Assembly: GCF_021560175.1 (NCBI RefSeq)
Contig: NZ_CP091110.1
Location: forward strand, 5,997,001-6,061,000
DNA: 64,000 bases
Reading direction: 5' to 3'
Source of the DNA: Neobacillus drentensis
GTDB lineage: Bacteria; Bacillota; Bacilli; Bacillales; Cytobacillaceae
The translations under genes were made by a program, and so were the position numbers. Shown here one piece after another: positions 42,657-51,589 of the stretch (position 1 is its first letter; every line of letters begins with the position of its first letter). The notes beneath the pieces were generated by a model, which was not told the origin of the DNA, made no database searches, and saw nothing but the letters and a program-made list of their open reading frames with translations.

Positions 42657-43040
42657 TCACTTCCCCTTTTTGTGTACATGTATTGCATTGTAAAAATAAT
42701 CTATCATAATGACAATATAGGATGTCATTAGTCCTATCACAAAGCTAAAAATATTAAAATATTCCGGGTACTTCAATGCTATTGCAGTTCCAATACCCGC
42801 TGTCGCCATCCTTGATAAGGAGCCTAGAGACTTGGGTTTTTTCCCCTCTGATACTTGTTTATCAAACTTCTCAGTCTTCCTTACTAATAACCAGAGATTT
42901 AGGAAACCAAAGCATGTCCCCAATATCAATCCTAAAAAGATCGTATGGTGCATAGTGAAGCCCCAGCCAAGAACATAAATGGCCAGCAAGTAGAATATCC
43001 ATTTCTTTTGCCTGTTGTACATAACTCTGAAATCTGGCAT
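42657..43040 (-). CDS. atpI: ATP synthase protein I
   Basis: A 127-residue protein with four hydrophobic helices. AtpI assists assembly of the c-ring. It starts at 43040 directly at the end of the preceding small gene and lies upstream of atpB, the usual Bacillus position. Confidence 0.88.
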   Translation of the reverse strand: MPDFRVMYNRQKKWIFYLLAIYVLGWGFTMHHTIFLGLILGTCFGFLNLWLLVRKTEKFDKQVSEGKKPKSLGSLSRMATAGIGTAIALKYPEYFNIFSFVIGLMTSYIVIMIDYFYNAIHVHKKGK

Positions 43041-43267
43041 TATGATTTATCTCCTGAATAGAAATGGCGGATTGAAAGAAGCATAGAATAGGTCCCTGCT
43101 GCCAGTCCCAAAAGCAGTCCGATTATTAAGAAAATTGGTTCTACACCCCAATGCCGGTCAAGCCATCTGCCTGCAAAAATACCGATGAGAATGGAGCCGA
43201 CTAACTGGGAAACAATCGCAGACATTAACGCCATTGCTTGGAATGGGTTGCGGTTATTTTGACGCAT
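43040..43267 (-). CDS. AtpZ/AtpI-family small membrane protein
   Basis: A 75-residue protein with two membrane helices (SQLVGSILIGIFAGRWLDRHW, GVEPIFLIIGLLLGLAAGTY), characteristic of AtpZ/AtpI family proteins encoded before atpI. In other bacteria AtpZ and AtpI form Mg2+/Ca2+ transport or assembly factors. GAGGATG lies upstream of the ATG. First gene of the atp operon; its end overlaps the atpI start by one base. Confidence 0.8.
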   Translation of the reverse strand: MRQNNRNPFQAMALMSAIVSQLVGSILIGIFAGRWLDRHWGVEPIFLIIGLLLGLAAGTYSMLLSIRHFYSGDKS

Positions 43268-43384
43268 ATAGTCACATCCTCACTCTTAGAGAATGTCAAT
43301 CGGGCAGGTGAAAAATTCATTCAAGAATAACTATCTTTATATAGATAATTCGACATGAAAACCCTATCATCGATACCCTTTGTT

Positions 43385-43413
43385 AGCATACAATAGCCAA
43401 TTGTCAATGTCAA
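43385..43413 (-). promoter_or_regulatory. SigA-type promoter of the atp operon
   Basis: On the minus strand TTGACA (43413-43408), 17 bp, TATGCT (43390-43385). A second TTGACA directly follows the first. The leader to the first gene is about 110 nt. Confidence 0.7.
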
Positions 43414-43675
43414 TGAATTTACGTGAATTATACCACAATCTACTATTAATAATTTCTGAATGTTTGACACCTTTGTTAACACTTTAATTGTATTGTAAAA
43501 TTTGAATTTTTTTGGGCGAATTTGTGTCTATTTTGTGAACTTTTAATCAAATTTTAATCTAATTCTAATAAAATATTATTTTCTTGTCTAGAATTTGTTT
43601 GAAAAATAACAATAACTCTCATTTTATATGTAAAATAAAGGAAGAGATTTTAAATCGAAATTCCTGGAGGAGAAA
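43414..43675. other. AT-rich intergenic segment between atp operon and CPBP gene
   Basis: About 260 bp, extremely AT-rich, with repeated TTTTAATC/AATTTTAATC words. It must hold the promoter of the plus-strand CPBP gene, but no -10/-35 pair is convincing. Confidence 0.4.
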
Positions 43676-44464
43676 ATGTTATTTTTAAAGAAGAGAAATT
43701 ATTTTTACTTCATTGTAATTTTAGGATTTGTTTTACTGGATATATATTTAAATGTCTTTATTGCAAAAACCAGTAATATTGTCTTCCAATTATTGCTTGT
43801 TATTTTATTTTTCCCGCTCTTGAAAGTGATCTTAAAAGGAACAAAGTTAAATTACTATAAAAACATTGGCATTGTTTTTCATCCAAAATGGAAGAAAAAT
43901 TTGATTTTTGGATTTAGCCTCGGTTTCTCCTTTTGGTTAATAAAGTATGTTATAGTCTATCTTTTTAATGGATTTGAAATTGTTGGAGTGAAAAATTTTA
44001 CCGAATCCTTAATTCTATTCTTCTTTGTTATTTTTGTATTCTTTATTGGTTCTTTTTTAAACGATATCATAGTTAGAGGATATATATTTGGTCATTTGAA
44101 AGGTAAACTAAATGGAAAATGGATTTTTATTATTTCTATCCTTATATATGTATTAGATGATAGTTGGAATGAGGGATTCAGTTTATCGAATTCATTTTTT
44201 TCTCTTGTTTTGGGATTATCGTTGACCTATGCCTTTTATCGAACAAATTCGATTTGGGCAGATACAGGCATTCATTGGGGATTAAATGTTTGTTACGGAA
44301 TTTTTAATGGAATGTTAGGGAGTACAGATGATGGAATATTTATTACTGTTGATAATCCAAATCCGCCGATATTTTTAGAAATAATTAGCTATATCATACC
44401 TCTTCTAATGTTCTTATTTCTCTATTCATTTCGAAAATTATTAACAAAAAATAGTTACAATTAA
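43676..44464 (+). CDS. CPBP-family intramembrane protein with degenerate catalytic motif
   Basis: A 262-residue protein with about eight hydrophobic helices. The last region matches the CPBP/Abi (CAAX protease and bacteriocin-processing) family: motif 3, H200-x3-N204 in GIHWGLNVCYG, is kept. Motif 1, normally EExxxR, reads N129-D130-xxx-R134 (FLNDIIVRGYIF), and the His of motif 2 is missing (IYVLDDSW). So peptidase activity is doubtful. A GGAGGAG ribosome binding site is present. Base composition is far more AT-rich than the flanking genes, which suggests recent acquisition. It is a lone gene between atp and the protease; related proteins process or give immunity to peptides. Confidence 0.75.
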   Translation: MLFLKKRNYFYFIVILGFVLLDIYLNVFIAKTSNIVFQLLLVILFFPLLKVILKGTKLNYYKNIGIVFHPKWKKNLIFGFSLGFSFWLIKYVIVYLFNGFEIVGVKNFTESLILFFFVIFVFFIGSFLNDIIVRGYIFGHLKGKLNGKWIFIISILIYVLDDSWNEGFSLSNSFFSLVLGLSLTYAFYRTNSIWADTGIHWGLNVCYGIFNGMLGSTDDGIFITVDNPNPPIFLEIISYIIPLLMFLFLYSFRKLLTKNSYN

Positions 44465-44482
44465 TAAAACAGCTTTTCAAAA

Positions 44483-44517
44483 AGAAAGCTGGTGCGTTCA
44501 TTCTACACCAGCTTTCT
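44483..44517. terminator. Bidirectional terminator between the CPBP and subtilase genes
   Basis: Perfect 12-bp stem AGAAAGCTGGTG/CACCAGCTTTCT; on the minus strand it is followed by TTTTT, and it lies just after both stop codons. Confidence 0.85.
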
Positions 44518-44521
44518 GAAA

Positions 44522-46696
44522 CTATTTCTCACTCTTTTCGATCATAATCATCCTTTCGATGAAATCCTCTTTTCCTGCCTTCTTGGCAAATATCTTGACT
44601 AAATAAGTACCCGATGCCGGGAGCTGATCTTTTCGAATCAGTTTGCGCAACTGTCCTTTTTTCACATTTGTTTCTGTATCTAAGAAGCCGACAAAGCGAT
44701 AACTCTCCGGGTTAAACAAAGCAATTCCAAACTCCTCGGCACCCCCTGGCAAGTACACCTCATAGCGGTATTCTCCCGGCCTGTCGCCATAGGCAAAATC
44801 AAAGCCCATCACCCGTGGGTACCCCGGTTCCTCAAGCACATACAGATAAGGAATTTGAATCAGCTCCGACCCAGCCTCGAGCTGGAAATAACCATCATGA
44901 ATCTTCTGTTTAAACACCTGTGGATCAACTTGCAATTCGACCGTTACTTCCGTTGACTCCTTCGGCCTGAGCGTAAACGATAACGGAAAACGCCACCTGA
45001 CCCCTTCGACTTGATAGGGAATTCGAAAAGAATAGCGCTGTGTCTTCTCACTCATATTTTTAATTTTCACTAAGGCCTTATGGCTGTTGTTCTCATCGCT
45101 GTATTTGCCAAAGCGAAGACTGCTTGGAGTGACGAGCGACGTGGTCTGGATCGCCTCATCCACCTGAATCCTTCCCGCCCCTTGCTCATACGTCCGATAC
45201 AAAGCGTTTGAATTTGGCCCAATCGGCTTGGCCGTATTCATCAACGCTGCCTTAATCTCGGCCGGTGACCAATCAGGGTGAGCCTGCTTGATTAAAGCAC
45301 ATGCCCCTGCCACATGCGGTGCGGCCATACTCGTGCCTTGTAATGATAAGTAACCGCCTGGAATCGTTGATTGAATCGCCACCCCTGGCGCGACGATATC
45401 CGGCTTAATTTCCCATGTCCCCGTCACCGGACCGCGCGAACTGAAGTCTGCGAGCCGGTCTCGCTCCTCATTGATCAATACCCGTGCGGTCACACGATGG
45501 TTCGTTATTTTTTTTTGTAAAATGACTCCGTCACCCTTCGTGAGTGCTCCGATTGGGATGGTCATAGGAGTATCGAGGTTCCCCATGAAGCCCCCGCTCA
45601 AATTGTTATAGATCAGCACACCTTTTGCCCCCGCTGCATAGGCATTTTTTGCTTTTTCGGTAAACGTCAGTGTGCCGCGCTTGATTAGCACCATTTTGCC
45701 TTGGACGTTGTGAAGGTCCTCCTTGCGGCCCAACCCGCCGTCTGCCAATTCGAGAGAGCGGTCCAATCCCCAGTTGCCTGATCCCTCCAAGGGCTGAATT
45801 CGCAGCCGATTTCCTTCTATTAGTAAAGAGGGGATTTTCATTGTCGGTGTGGAGGCCCCGACGGATATGGCTTTAGAGGCCGTACCGGGCGAACCGACTG
45901 TCCAAACATTCGGACCGGAGTTCCCCGACGCCGCCACGGCAACGATCCCTTTGTCGACGGCACGGTTTAAGGCGAGGGAAATTGGCAGGTCTGGCCCATT
46001 GATGTCATTTCCGAGGGAAAGATTGACCACATCCACTTTGTCTTTGATCGCCTGTTCGATCGCAGCAAGGACCTGTTCAGTGGTCCCGCCCCCGCCAGGC
46101 CCGAGCGCACGGTAAGCGACAATTTTAGCCTCGGGGGCAACGCCTTTTATTTTTCCATTAGCCGCAATAATTCCGGCCACATGGGTGCCATGAATCGTAG
46201 CTTTGCCAATGGCGAGGGTTTCCATCGGGTCCCGGTCATTGTCGACAAGATCGTGCCCGCCGGCGTAATTACTTTTTAAATCGGGGTGGGTATAGTCGAC
46301 CCCGGTATCAATAACCCCGACGGTGATGCCTTTGCCGGTGAGGCGCTGATTCTGATGGTCAAAGATGCGGCGCACTTCTTCCCCGCCTATGATTTTGACG
46401 CTCTCTTCCATTTCAGCTTGATATTGAGCGACTGGCGATACGGTTAGGACGCGCTGTTGCTGGCCTAGCCTTGTGATCGCCTCAGGGCTGCCTTCAATCG
46501 AGAAGCCGTCAAGGGCCTCATGGAAAATGCGGCGCAGCTTTACGTTTTGATACGGACTGATCAGGCGTTTGATTTCCTGTTCAGATTGCGGTTGTTTTAA
46601 CACAACGATCGCGACTTGGGTAGATTTTGGTATCGGCGGGTGAATGAGTACGGTTGAGGTTTGCAGTGTGAGAAGAATGGATAACAGCCATTTCAT
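44522..46696 (-). CDS. Secreted subtilisin-like serine protease, Vpr-like
   Basis: A 724-residue S8 peptidase. The signal peptide is 1-~20 and an I9 propeptide-like region spans ~25-95. The catalytic triad is D130 (GVIDTGVDYTHPDL), H172 (HGTHVAG) and S456 (GTSMAAPHVAG), with oxyanion N259 (AASGNSGP). A PA domain is inserted at ~320-410, as in Vpr and C5a-peptidase-like enzymes. The C-terminal ~200 residues are beta-rich, Fn3-like. The ATG follows AAAAGGGG. It probably degrades extracellular protein or peptides. It is shorter than B. subtilis Vpr (806 aa), so the symbol is not transferred. Confidence 0.9.
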   Translation of the reverse strand: MKWLLSILLTLQTSTVLIHPPIPKSTQVAIVVLKQPQSEQEIKRLISPYQNVKLRRIFHEALDGFSIEGSPEAITRLGQQQRVLTVSPVAQYQAEMEESVKIIGGEEVRRIFDHQNQRLTGKGITVGVIDTGVDYTHPDLKSNYAGGHDLVDNDRDPMETLAIGKATIHGTHVAGIIAANGKIKGVAPEAKIVAYRALGPGGGGTTEQVLAAIEQAIKDKVDVVNLSLGNDINGPDLPISLALNRAVDKGIVAVAASGNSGPNVWTVGSPGTASKAISVGASTPTMKIPSLLIEGNRLRIQPLEGSGNWGLDRSLELADGGLGRKEDLHNVQGKMVLIKRGTLTFTEKAKNAYAAGAKGVLIYNNLSGGFMGNLDTPMTIPIGALTKGDGVILQKKITNHRVTARVLINEERDRLADFSSRGPVTGTWEIKPDIVAPGVAIQSTIPGGYLSLQGTSMAAPHVAGACALIKQAHPDWSPAEIKAALMNTAKPIGPNSNALYRTYEQGAGRIQVDEAIQTTSLVTPSSLRFGKYSDENNSHKALVKIKNMSEKTQRYSFRIPYQVEGVRWRFPLSFTLRPKESTEVTVELQVDPQVFKQKIHDGYFQLEAGSELIQIPYLYVLEEPGYPRVMGFDFAYGDRPGEYRYEVYLPGGAEEFGIALFNPESYRFVGFLDTETNVKKGQLRKLIRKDQLPASGTYLVKIFAKKAGKEDFIERMIMIEKSEK

Positions 46697-46749
46697 TTAT
46701 GGAGTCCCCTTTTTCCTCATAGCGTTTTCTTTGAAGGGGGAAAGTATGC

Positions 46750-46782
46750 AAAAAAAGCCGAGCATCGCTGCTCGACTTTTTT
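46750..46782 (-). terminator. Terminator of upp
   Basis: Stem AAAAAAG-CGAGCA/TGCTCG-CTTTTTT with a 4-nt loop, touching the upp stop codon. Confidence 0.9.
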
Positions 46783-47410
46783 ATTTCGTACCAAACAACC
46801 GGTCGCCGGCATCGCCTAAACCTGGGACGATATAGCCATGGTCATTTAATTTCTCGTCCAATGCCGCAATATAAATATCCACATCTGGGTGGGCAGCTTT
46901 CACAGCCTCCACACCTTCAGGAGCAGCAATTAAACACATAAACTTAATATTTTTTGCGCCGCGCTTTTTCAATGAACGAATCGCCTCAATTGCAGAACCG
47001 CCCGTTGCCAGCATCGGATCTACCACGATGAAATCGCGCTCTTCGACATCACTCGGAAGCTTAATGTAATATTCCACTGGCTGCAATGTTTCTGGGTCGC
47101 GGTATAAACCAACATGACCTACCTTTGCTGCAGGGATTAATTTTAAAATCCCATCAACCATTCCGATTCCCGCGCGGAGGATGGGCACGATGCCGATTTT
47201 TTTCCCGGAAAGAACCTTTGATTTTGCCGGGCAGACAGGTGTCTCGATATCGATATCCTCAAGCGGCATATCTCGCGTGATTTCGAATGCCATCAAGGTT
47301 GCTACTTCATCAACAAGTTCGCGAAATTCCTTCGTTCCTGTATGTTTATCACGTATGTAAGTAAGTTTATGCTGGATTAATGGGTGGTCGAAGACGTATA
47401 CCTTTGCCAC
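46781..47410 (-). CDS. upp: Uracil phosphoribosyltransferase
   Basis: A 209-residue salvage enzyme: uracil + PRPP to UMP + PPi. The PRPP-binding loop is VDPMLATGGSAIEAI, and YIVPGLGDAGDRLFGTK at the C-terminus binds uracil. GTG start at 47410 with AAAGGGG upstream. Same strand as glyA, in the order found in B. subtilis. Confidence 0.96.
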   Translation of the reverse strand: MAKVYVFDHPLIQHKLTYIRDKHTGTKEFRELVDEVATLMAFEITRDMPLEDIDIETPVCPAKSKVLSGKKIGIVPILRAGIGMVDGILKLIPAAKVGHVGLYRDPETLQPVEYYIKLPSDVEERDFIVVDPMLATGGSAIEAIRSLKKRGAKNIKFMCLIAAPEGVEAVKAAHPDVDIYIAALDEKLNDHGYIVPGLGDAGDRLFGTK

Positions 47411-47583
47411 AATAATCGCCCCTTTTTTTAAAAATTAATCATCGCCTCATTTTACAGAAAAAAGACCCGTAGAGCAACTTATCTCCAAATGTTTTGAGAG
47501 AAAAAGTAGAGTGAATATTCTTTCTAATATGAAGCGCTCCGGAGTGGTCTCTAAAGCTGATTAGCGGCGGTTCACACAGATAT

Positions 47584-47622
47584 AAAAAATAGACCTCCAT
47601 CTGCAGGATGAAGGTCCATTTT
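47584..47622 (-). terminator. Terminator of glyA
   Basis: Stem AGACCTCCATC/GGATGAAGGTC-type with flanking AAAAAT/ATTTTT, 10 bp after the glyA stop. Confidence 0.75.
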
Positions 47623-47631
47623 TATAAACGA

Positions 47632-48873
47632 TTAATACTCAGGATAAAGGATGAATTTATTTGTTAATGCTTCAACGCGTTCACGTGCTTCGTTAAGCTT
47701 CGCTTCGTCTTCATGGTTTTTCAATGTAAAAGCGATGATCGACGCAATTTCGTCCATATCCTCTAAACCAAAGCCGCGGCTTGTCACAGCTGCAGTACCA
47801 ATGCGGACTCCGCTGGTTACGAATGGGCTGTTTTGGTCAAATGGAATGGTGTTTTTATTAACGGTAATGCCGACTTCATCCAACACATGCTCAGCAATCT
47901 TTCCAGTTAAGCCAAGGCTTGTCACATCGACTAACAGCAAATGATTATCCGTACCGCCGGAAACTAGCTTTAACCCTTCATTTTGAAGTGATTCTGCTAG
48001 GCGCTTCGCGTTCGCAATAATGTTTCCTGCATATTCTTTAAAGCTATCCTCCAGTGCTTCACCGAAAGCAACAGCTTTTGCTGCGATCACATGCATAAGC
48101 GGACCACCTTGAATACCAGGGAAAATTGACTTATCAATTTTCTTGCCAAATTCCTCTTTGCAAAGAATCATCCCGCCGCGAGGACCTCTTAGTGTTTTGT
48201 GGGTTGTAGTTGTAACGAAATCAGCGTATGGTACCGGGTTTTGATGCAAACCAGCTGCAACAAGTCCAGCAATATGAGCCATATCGACCATGAGGTAAGC
48301 CCCTACTTCATCGGCAATCTCACGGAACTTAGCAAAATCGATTTCGCGTGGGTAGGCACTTGCACCGGCAACAATAAGTTTCGGTTTGTGAGCTACCGCT
48401 TTTTCGCGGACATCATCATAATTGATGCGGTGAGTTGTTTCATCCACACCATACTCAACGAAATTATATTGAACGCCACTGAAGTTTACAGGGCTTCCGT
48501 GTGTTAAGTGTCCGCCGTGAGAAAGGTTCATCCCAAGAACAGTATCGCCCTGCTCGAGAATCGTGAAGTAAACAGCCATGTTAGCTTGTGCCCCAGAATG
48601 CGGCTGAACGTTTACATATTCGGCACCGAAAATTTGCTTCGCACGTTCGCGTGCTAGATCTTCAACCACGTCGACATATTCACAACCGCCATAGTAACGG
48701 CGTCCTGGATATCCTTCTGCATACTTATTTGTTAATACAGAACCTTGTGCTTCCATCACTGCTTCACTTACAAAGTTTTCCGAGGCAATTAATTCAATTT
48801 TTGAACGCTGACGTCCTAATTCCTGTTGAATCGCTTTAAAAACCTGCTCATCCGCTTGAGACAAATGCTTCAT
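47632..48873 (-). CDS. glyA: Serine hydroxymethyltransferase
   Basis: A 413-residue PLP enzyme that interconverts serine and glycine with tetrahydrofolate. The PLP lysine lies in VTTTTHKTLRGPRGG. Normal full length; AAAGGGGG ribosome binding site. A PurR-like box upstream suggests purine control, as in B. subtilis. Confidence 0.97.
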   Translation of the reverse strand: MKHLSQADEQVFKAIQQELGRQRSKIELIASENFVSEAVMEAQGSVLTNKYAEGYPGRRYYGGCEYVDVVEDLARERAKQIFGAEYVNVQPHSGAQANMAVYFTILEQGDTVLGMNLSHGGHLTHGSPVNFSGVQYNFVEYGVDETTHRINYDDVREKAVAHKPKLIVAGASAYPREIDFAKFREIADEVGAYLMVDMAHIAGLVAAGLHQNPVPYADFVTTTTHKTLRGPRGGMILCKEEFGKKIDKSIFPGIQGGPLMHVIAAKAVAFGEALEDSFKEYAGNIIANAKRLAESLQNEGLKLVSGGTDNHLLLVDVTSLGLTGKIAEHVLDEVGITVNKNTIPFDQNSPFVTSGVRIGTAAVTSRGFGLEDMDEIASIIAFTLKNHEDEAKLNEARERVEALTNKFILYPEY

Positions 48874-48934
48874 CCTAAATCCCCCTTTTTATGTAAAACA
48901 CCAATAAAATTCAAAATTCGAAAATTCCTTCTTC

Positions 48935-48959
48935 ATTCTAACATATCTTTCGGAATTTG
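48935..48959 (-). promoter_or_regulatory. Candidate glyA promoter with PurBox-like sequence
   Basis: On the minus strand an extended -10 TGTTAGAAT (48943-48935) preceded by AATTCCGAAAGAT (48958-48946), which resembles the PurR box core CCGAA. Only one box is seen clearly, so PurR control is tentative. Confidence 0.35.
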
Positions 48960-48990
48960 CCACCATAAACTCTATAAAAATAGAAAAAAG

Positions 48991-49051
48991 GGTGCCTGTC
49001 ACCATTAATAACCGAACAATAGTGCTAACGGTGCCTGTCACCATTAGCACT
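48991..49051. repeat. Two GGTGCCTGTCACC elements 39 bp apart, second nested in a hairpin
   Basis: Copies at 48991-49003 and 49030-49042. The second sits inside the inverted repeat AGTGCTAA/TTAGCACT (49021-49051), next to the stop codon of the following gene. The 39-bp spacing is the same as between the copies inside prmC. Confidence 0.85.
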
Positions 49052-49616
49052 ACGAGCAGCTGTTATTCTCGGTGTTTTTTTCGTAGACGGCGCGGGCGCC
49101 GCCGATGAGTTTGGGGCGGGTTTTTGCTAGGGTGACAAGGGCATGTCCGACGCTTTTTTGCTTAACGCGTACGGGCACGGCTACGTGTTTTATGTGCATC
49201 CCGATTAATGTTTGGCCAATGTCAATGCCAGCCTCAGCCTTAATAAATTCGACCACCACGGCATCCTCAAAACCCCCAAAAGCGTAGGTTGCCATCGCAC
49301 CGCCAGCCTTGCGGACGGGTACAACAGAAACCTCTTCATAGCCCCGCTCGCGGGCAACGGAGCTTTCCATGACCAATGCCCGGTTTAAATGCTCACAGCA
49401 TTGAAAAGCAAGTTGAATTCCAGTCTCCGCTTGGAGCTTTTTAAACTGCTGAAAGATCATTTCAGCTACTTCAATTGTCCCGGCAGTGCCAATTCGTTCG
49501 CCGATTACCTCACTCGTGCTGCAGCCGACGACAAGCAGCTGCCCAGGCTTTAGTTCCGCCTGTTCTTGGAATTCACCTAGAATGGTTTCAAGCTCTATTT
49601 CCCAATCTTGAATCAT
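49050..49616 (-). CDS. TIGR01440/UPF0340 family protein (YwlG-like)
   Basis: A 188-residue protein. ATG 49616 (MIQDWEIELETIL) lies 7-8 bp after AAGGG; the longer upstream frame overlaps rpiB. Conserved VVGCSTSEVIGERIGTAGT and GFEDAVVVEFIKAEAGIDIGQTLIGMH mark the YwlG family of unknown function. It is linked to rpiB and ywlE in Bacillus. The last residues (KNTENNSCS) lie inside a repeat element and may be altered. Confidence 0.85.
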   Translation of the reverse strand: MIQDWEIELETILGEFQEQAELKPGQLLVVGCSTSEVIGERIGTAGTIEVAEMIFQQFKKLQAETGIQLAFQCCEHLNRALVMESSVARERGYEEVSVVPVRKAGGAMATYAFGGFEDAVVVEFIKAEAGIDIGQTLIGMHIKHVAVPVRVKQKSVGHALVTLAKTRPKLIGGARAVYEKNTENNSCS

Positions 49617-49641
49617 TACCATACCCTTCTTTCTGTCTTGC

Positions 49642-50088
49642 TTAAAGGTGCGTTTTCTCGTACTCAGTAATCTTCCCAATCCGGTTCGCATGACGGCCGC
49701 CTTCGAATTCTTCCGTCAGCCAAATCTCAGCAATATCGCGGGCCAATCCTGGTCCAATGACGCGCTCACCCATTGCGAGCATATTCGTATCATTATGTGC
49801 ACGCGTTGCACGGGCACTGAAGGTATCATGAACAAGGGCACAGCGGATGCCTTTTACCTTATTGGCGGCAATGCTCATCCCAATCCCTGTTCCACAAATC
49901 AAAATACCTCGATCAAATTCACCGCTTGCTACCTTTTCAGCCACAGGCAGTGCATAATCCGGAAAATCCACGGATGTTTCACAATCACAGCCAAAATCTA
50001 CGTAGTCAATCTTTAATTCTTCCAGTAATTTGGCGATTTCCTTACGTATATTGACGCCGCCATGATCTGACGCTAATGCCACCTTCAT
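49642..50088 (-). CDS. rpiB: Ribose 5-phosphate isomerase B
   Basis: A 148-residue RpiB/LacAB family enzyme. ATG 50088 (MKVALASDHGG) follows AGGAGG. Conserved segments ASDHGG, CGTGIGMSIAANKVKGIRCA and HNDTNMLAMGERVIG carry the Asp, Cys and His of the active site. It interconverts ribose-5-P and ribulose-5-P. Confidence 0.94.
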   Translation of the reverse strand: MKVALASDHGGVNIRKEIAKLLEELKIDYVDFGCDCETSVDFPDYALPVAEKVASGEFDRGILICGTGIGMSIAANKVKGIRCALVHDTFSARATRAHNDTNMLAMGERVIGPGLARDIAEIWLTEEFEGGRHANRIGKITEYEKTHL

Positions 50089-50254
50089 AAAAAATCCTCC
50101 TGTTCCATTTCCCAAAATTCAAAAAACTGTCGTTACAAACAGACGCGCAAATCTTCTGCAGCAACTCTTAGAATAATCTGTTTTCATTTTGACACACCCA
50201 TTCAAAAATTTAAAGCAGAAACCTTTCCCGGTTCAGTTATTTGAAGCAAAAATA

Positions 50255-50284
50255 ATAGCCCTCTTATTTCATTAAGAGAGCCCT
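50255..50284 (-). terminator. Terminator candidate downstream of ywlE
   Basis: Stem GCTCTCTTA/TAAGAGGGC on the minus strand followed by TATTATTTTTG, 60 bp after the gene end. Confidence 0.6.
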
Positions 50285-50341
50285 GCCTTTTCTATTAATG
50301 GGTAGTTTTTTCAAAAAAGCTTTCCGCCATTCGCAAAACCA

Positions 50342-50782
50342 CTATACTTTAAATTTTTCTATCGCTTTATCAATTAATTTTTCTAATTCCTGATAGGTCT
50401 CCTCGTAGACTGCGAGACTGCCGCCGTACGGATCACCAACATCCTGGCTGCCAGTTTCACCTGTATACTCCTTCAACGAGAATACCTTCATTACCTCCTG
50501 AGGAAACTGCTGTTGAATCGCAAATTTATGAGAGCTCGTCATCGTTAAAATGAGATCAGCCCACTCAACGGCCTCCGCTGTTAACAGATGTGAGCGGTGA
50601 TTATGCGGAACCTGATTGTCATCGAGCACCTGCTTCGCATGGGTGGAAGCTTCACTGCCGTTTGCCGCATAAATCCCTGCCGACTTTACCTCCACATCGG
50701 TAAGCTTTTTATTTTTTAAAATTGCTTCTGCCATTGGACTCCTGCATGTATTTCCAGTACACACAAACAAAATACGCCGCAT
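50342..50782 (-). CDS. ywlE: Protein-arginine-phosphatase (low molecular weight phosphatase fold)
   Basis: A 146-residue LMW phosphatase-like enzyme. The CX5R loop is C8-TGNTC-R14, with T12 in the position that gives phospho-arginine selectivity in B. subtilis YwlE; the general acid Asp is in DVGDPYGG. YwlE removes McsB-made arginine phosphates and counters CtsR/ClpCP control. ATG 50782 follows AAGGTGG. Confidence 0.92.
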   Translation of the reverse strand: MRRILFVCTGNTCRSPMAEAILKNKKLTDVEVKSAGIYAANGSEASTHAKQVLDDNQVPHNHRSHLLTAEAVEWADLILTMTSSHKFAIQQQFPQEVMKVFSLKEYTGETGSQDVGDPYGGSLAVYEETYQELEKLIDKAIEKFKV

Positions 50783-51019
50783 TTTACTCGCCACCTTCCC
50801 TTAAAAATTTTACCCTAGAACTGGTTAATTGAACCAAACCTTTTAAAAAAAAGACCCTCTCCCGAATCATTTTCGAAAAAAGGCTTTACCACTAACAAGG
50901 CGACGAATCGTCGTTATGTGGTTTATGTAACGAACCTTGGTATTTTTTAAAAACCAGGCGATTGGATAACTTCATTCTAGCAAATTTGGGTGGCTTTTTG
51001 AAAGATTCCTAGTTTCATT
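50783..51019 (-). other. Structured leader region upstream of ywlE
   Basis: A minus-strand extended -10 (TGCTAGAAT near 50985-50977) would give a leader of about 185 nt containing GGCGACGAATCGTCG and CCTGG...CCAAGG stems. It matches no riboswitch class I know. No gene is present. Confidence 0.4.
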
Positions 51020-51577
51020 TTACCAAAATTGCGTAAGCAGCTTTATTCCAAACGCAAGCAGGATGGTTCCCCCTAAGGCCTCGCTGTACGTCCCGAGCCA
51101 GCCCTGGACTTTTCTGCCGAGCAAAAGGCCTGCCCATGTTTGCACGGTGGCCACAATACCAAAGCATAAAAGAACCATAAAGGTTTTCGCTCCGTAAATC
51201 CCTAACGTCAACCCAACGGAAAAACTATCAAGACTTACACTTAAGGCAAATAACAGTAAGCCGAAGCCTACTGGTGAGATGACCTTTGCTTCTTCTTTTT
51301 TCATCGTCGACCAAATCATTTGCACCCCTAGGACCATGAGGAGCAGCCCGCCGATGAGCGTCGCAAAGGTGCCGAATTTTTCAGATAGAAATTTTCCAGC
51401 TAATAGGCCTAAAAGCGGCATCCATACATGGAATAAACCGATGGTCAGGCCGATATTAAAAATTTTCCTCAGCCGCAGTTTGTACATTCCCATGCCAAGC
51501 CCTACCGAGAAGGCATCCATCCCAAGCGCAAATGCCATTAATAATAGTGTAATGAGTTCGCCAAACATTTCTGACAT
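51020..51577 (-). CDS. mntP: Manganese efflux pump MntP
   Basis: A 185-residue protein with six membrane helices made of two DUF204 repeats. Each carries the conserved acidic motif (ALGMDAFSVGLGMG and SVSLDSFSVGLTLG) whose Asp residues bind Mn2+. GGCGGAG precedes the ATG. It corresponds to ywlD in the same B. subtilis gene order. No yybP-ykoY manganese riboswitch is seen; a hairpin abuts the ribosome binding site. Confidence 0.92.
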   Translation of the reverse strand: MSEMFGELITLLLMAFALGMDAFSVGLGMGMYKLRLRKIFNIGLTIGLFHVWMPLLGLLAGKFLSEKFGTFATLIGGLLLMVLGVQMIWSTMKKEEAKVISPVGFGLLLFALSVSLDSFSVGLTLGIYGAKTFMVLLCFGIVATVQTWAGLLLGRKVQGWLGTYSEALGGTILLAFGIKLLTQFW

Positions 51578-51589
51578 TGATCTCCGCCC

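Noticed and set aside
43040..43267. Small gene before atpI as a spurious frame
   Set aside because: Rejected as spurious only at first; it has two clear membrane helices, a ribosome binding site, one-base coupling to atpI and the expected AtpZ position, so it is annotated as real.
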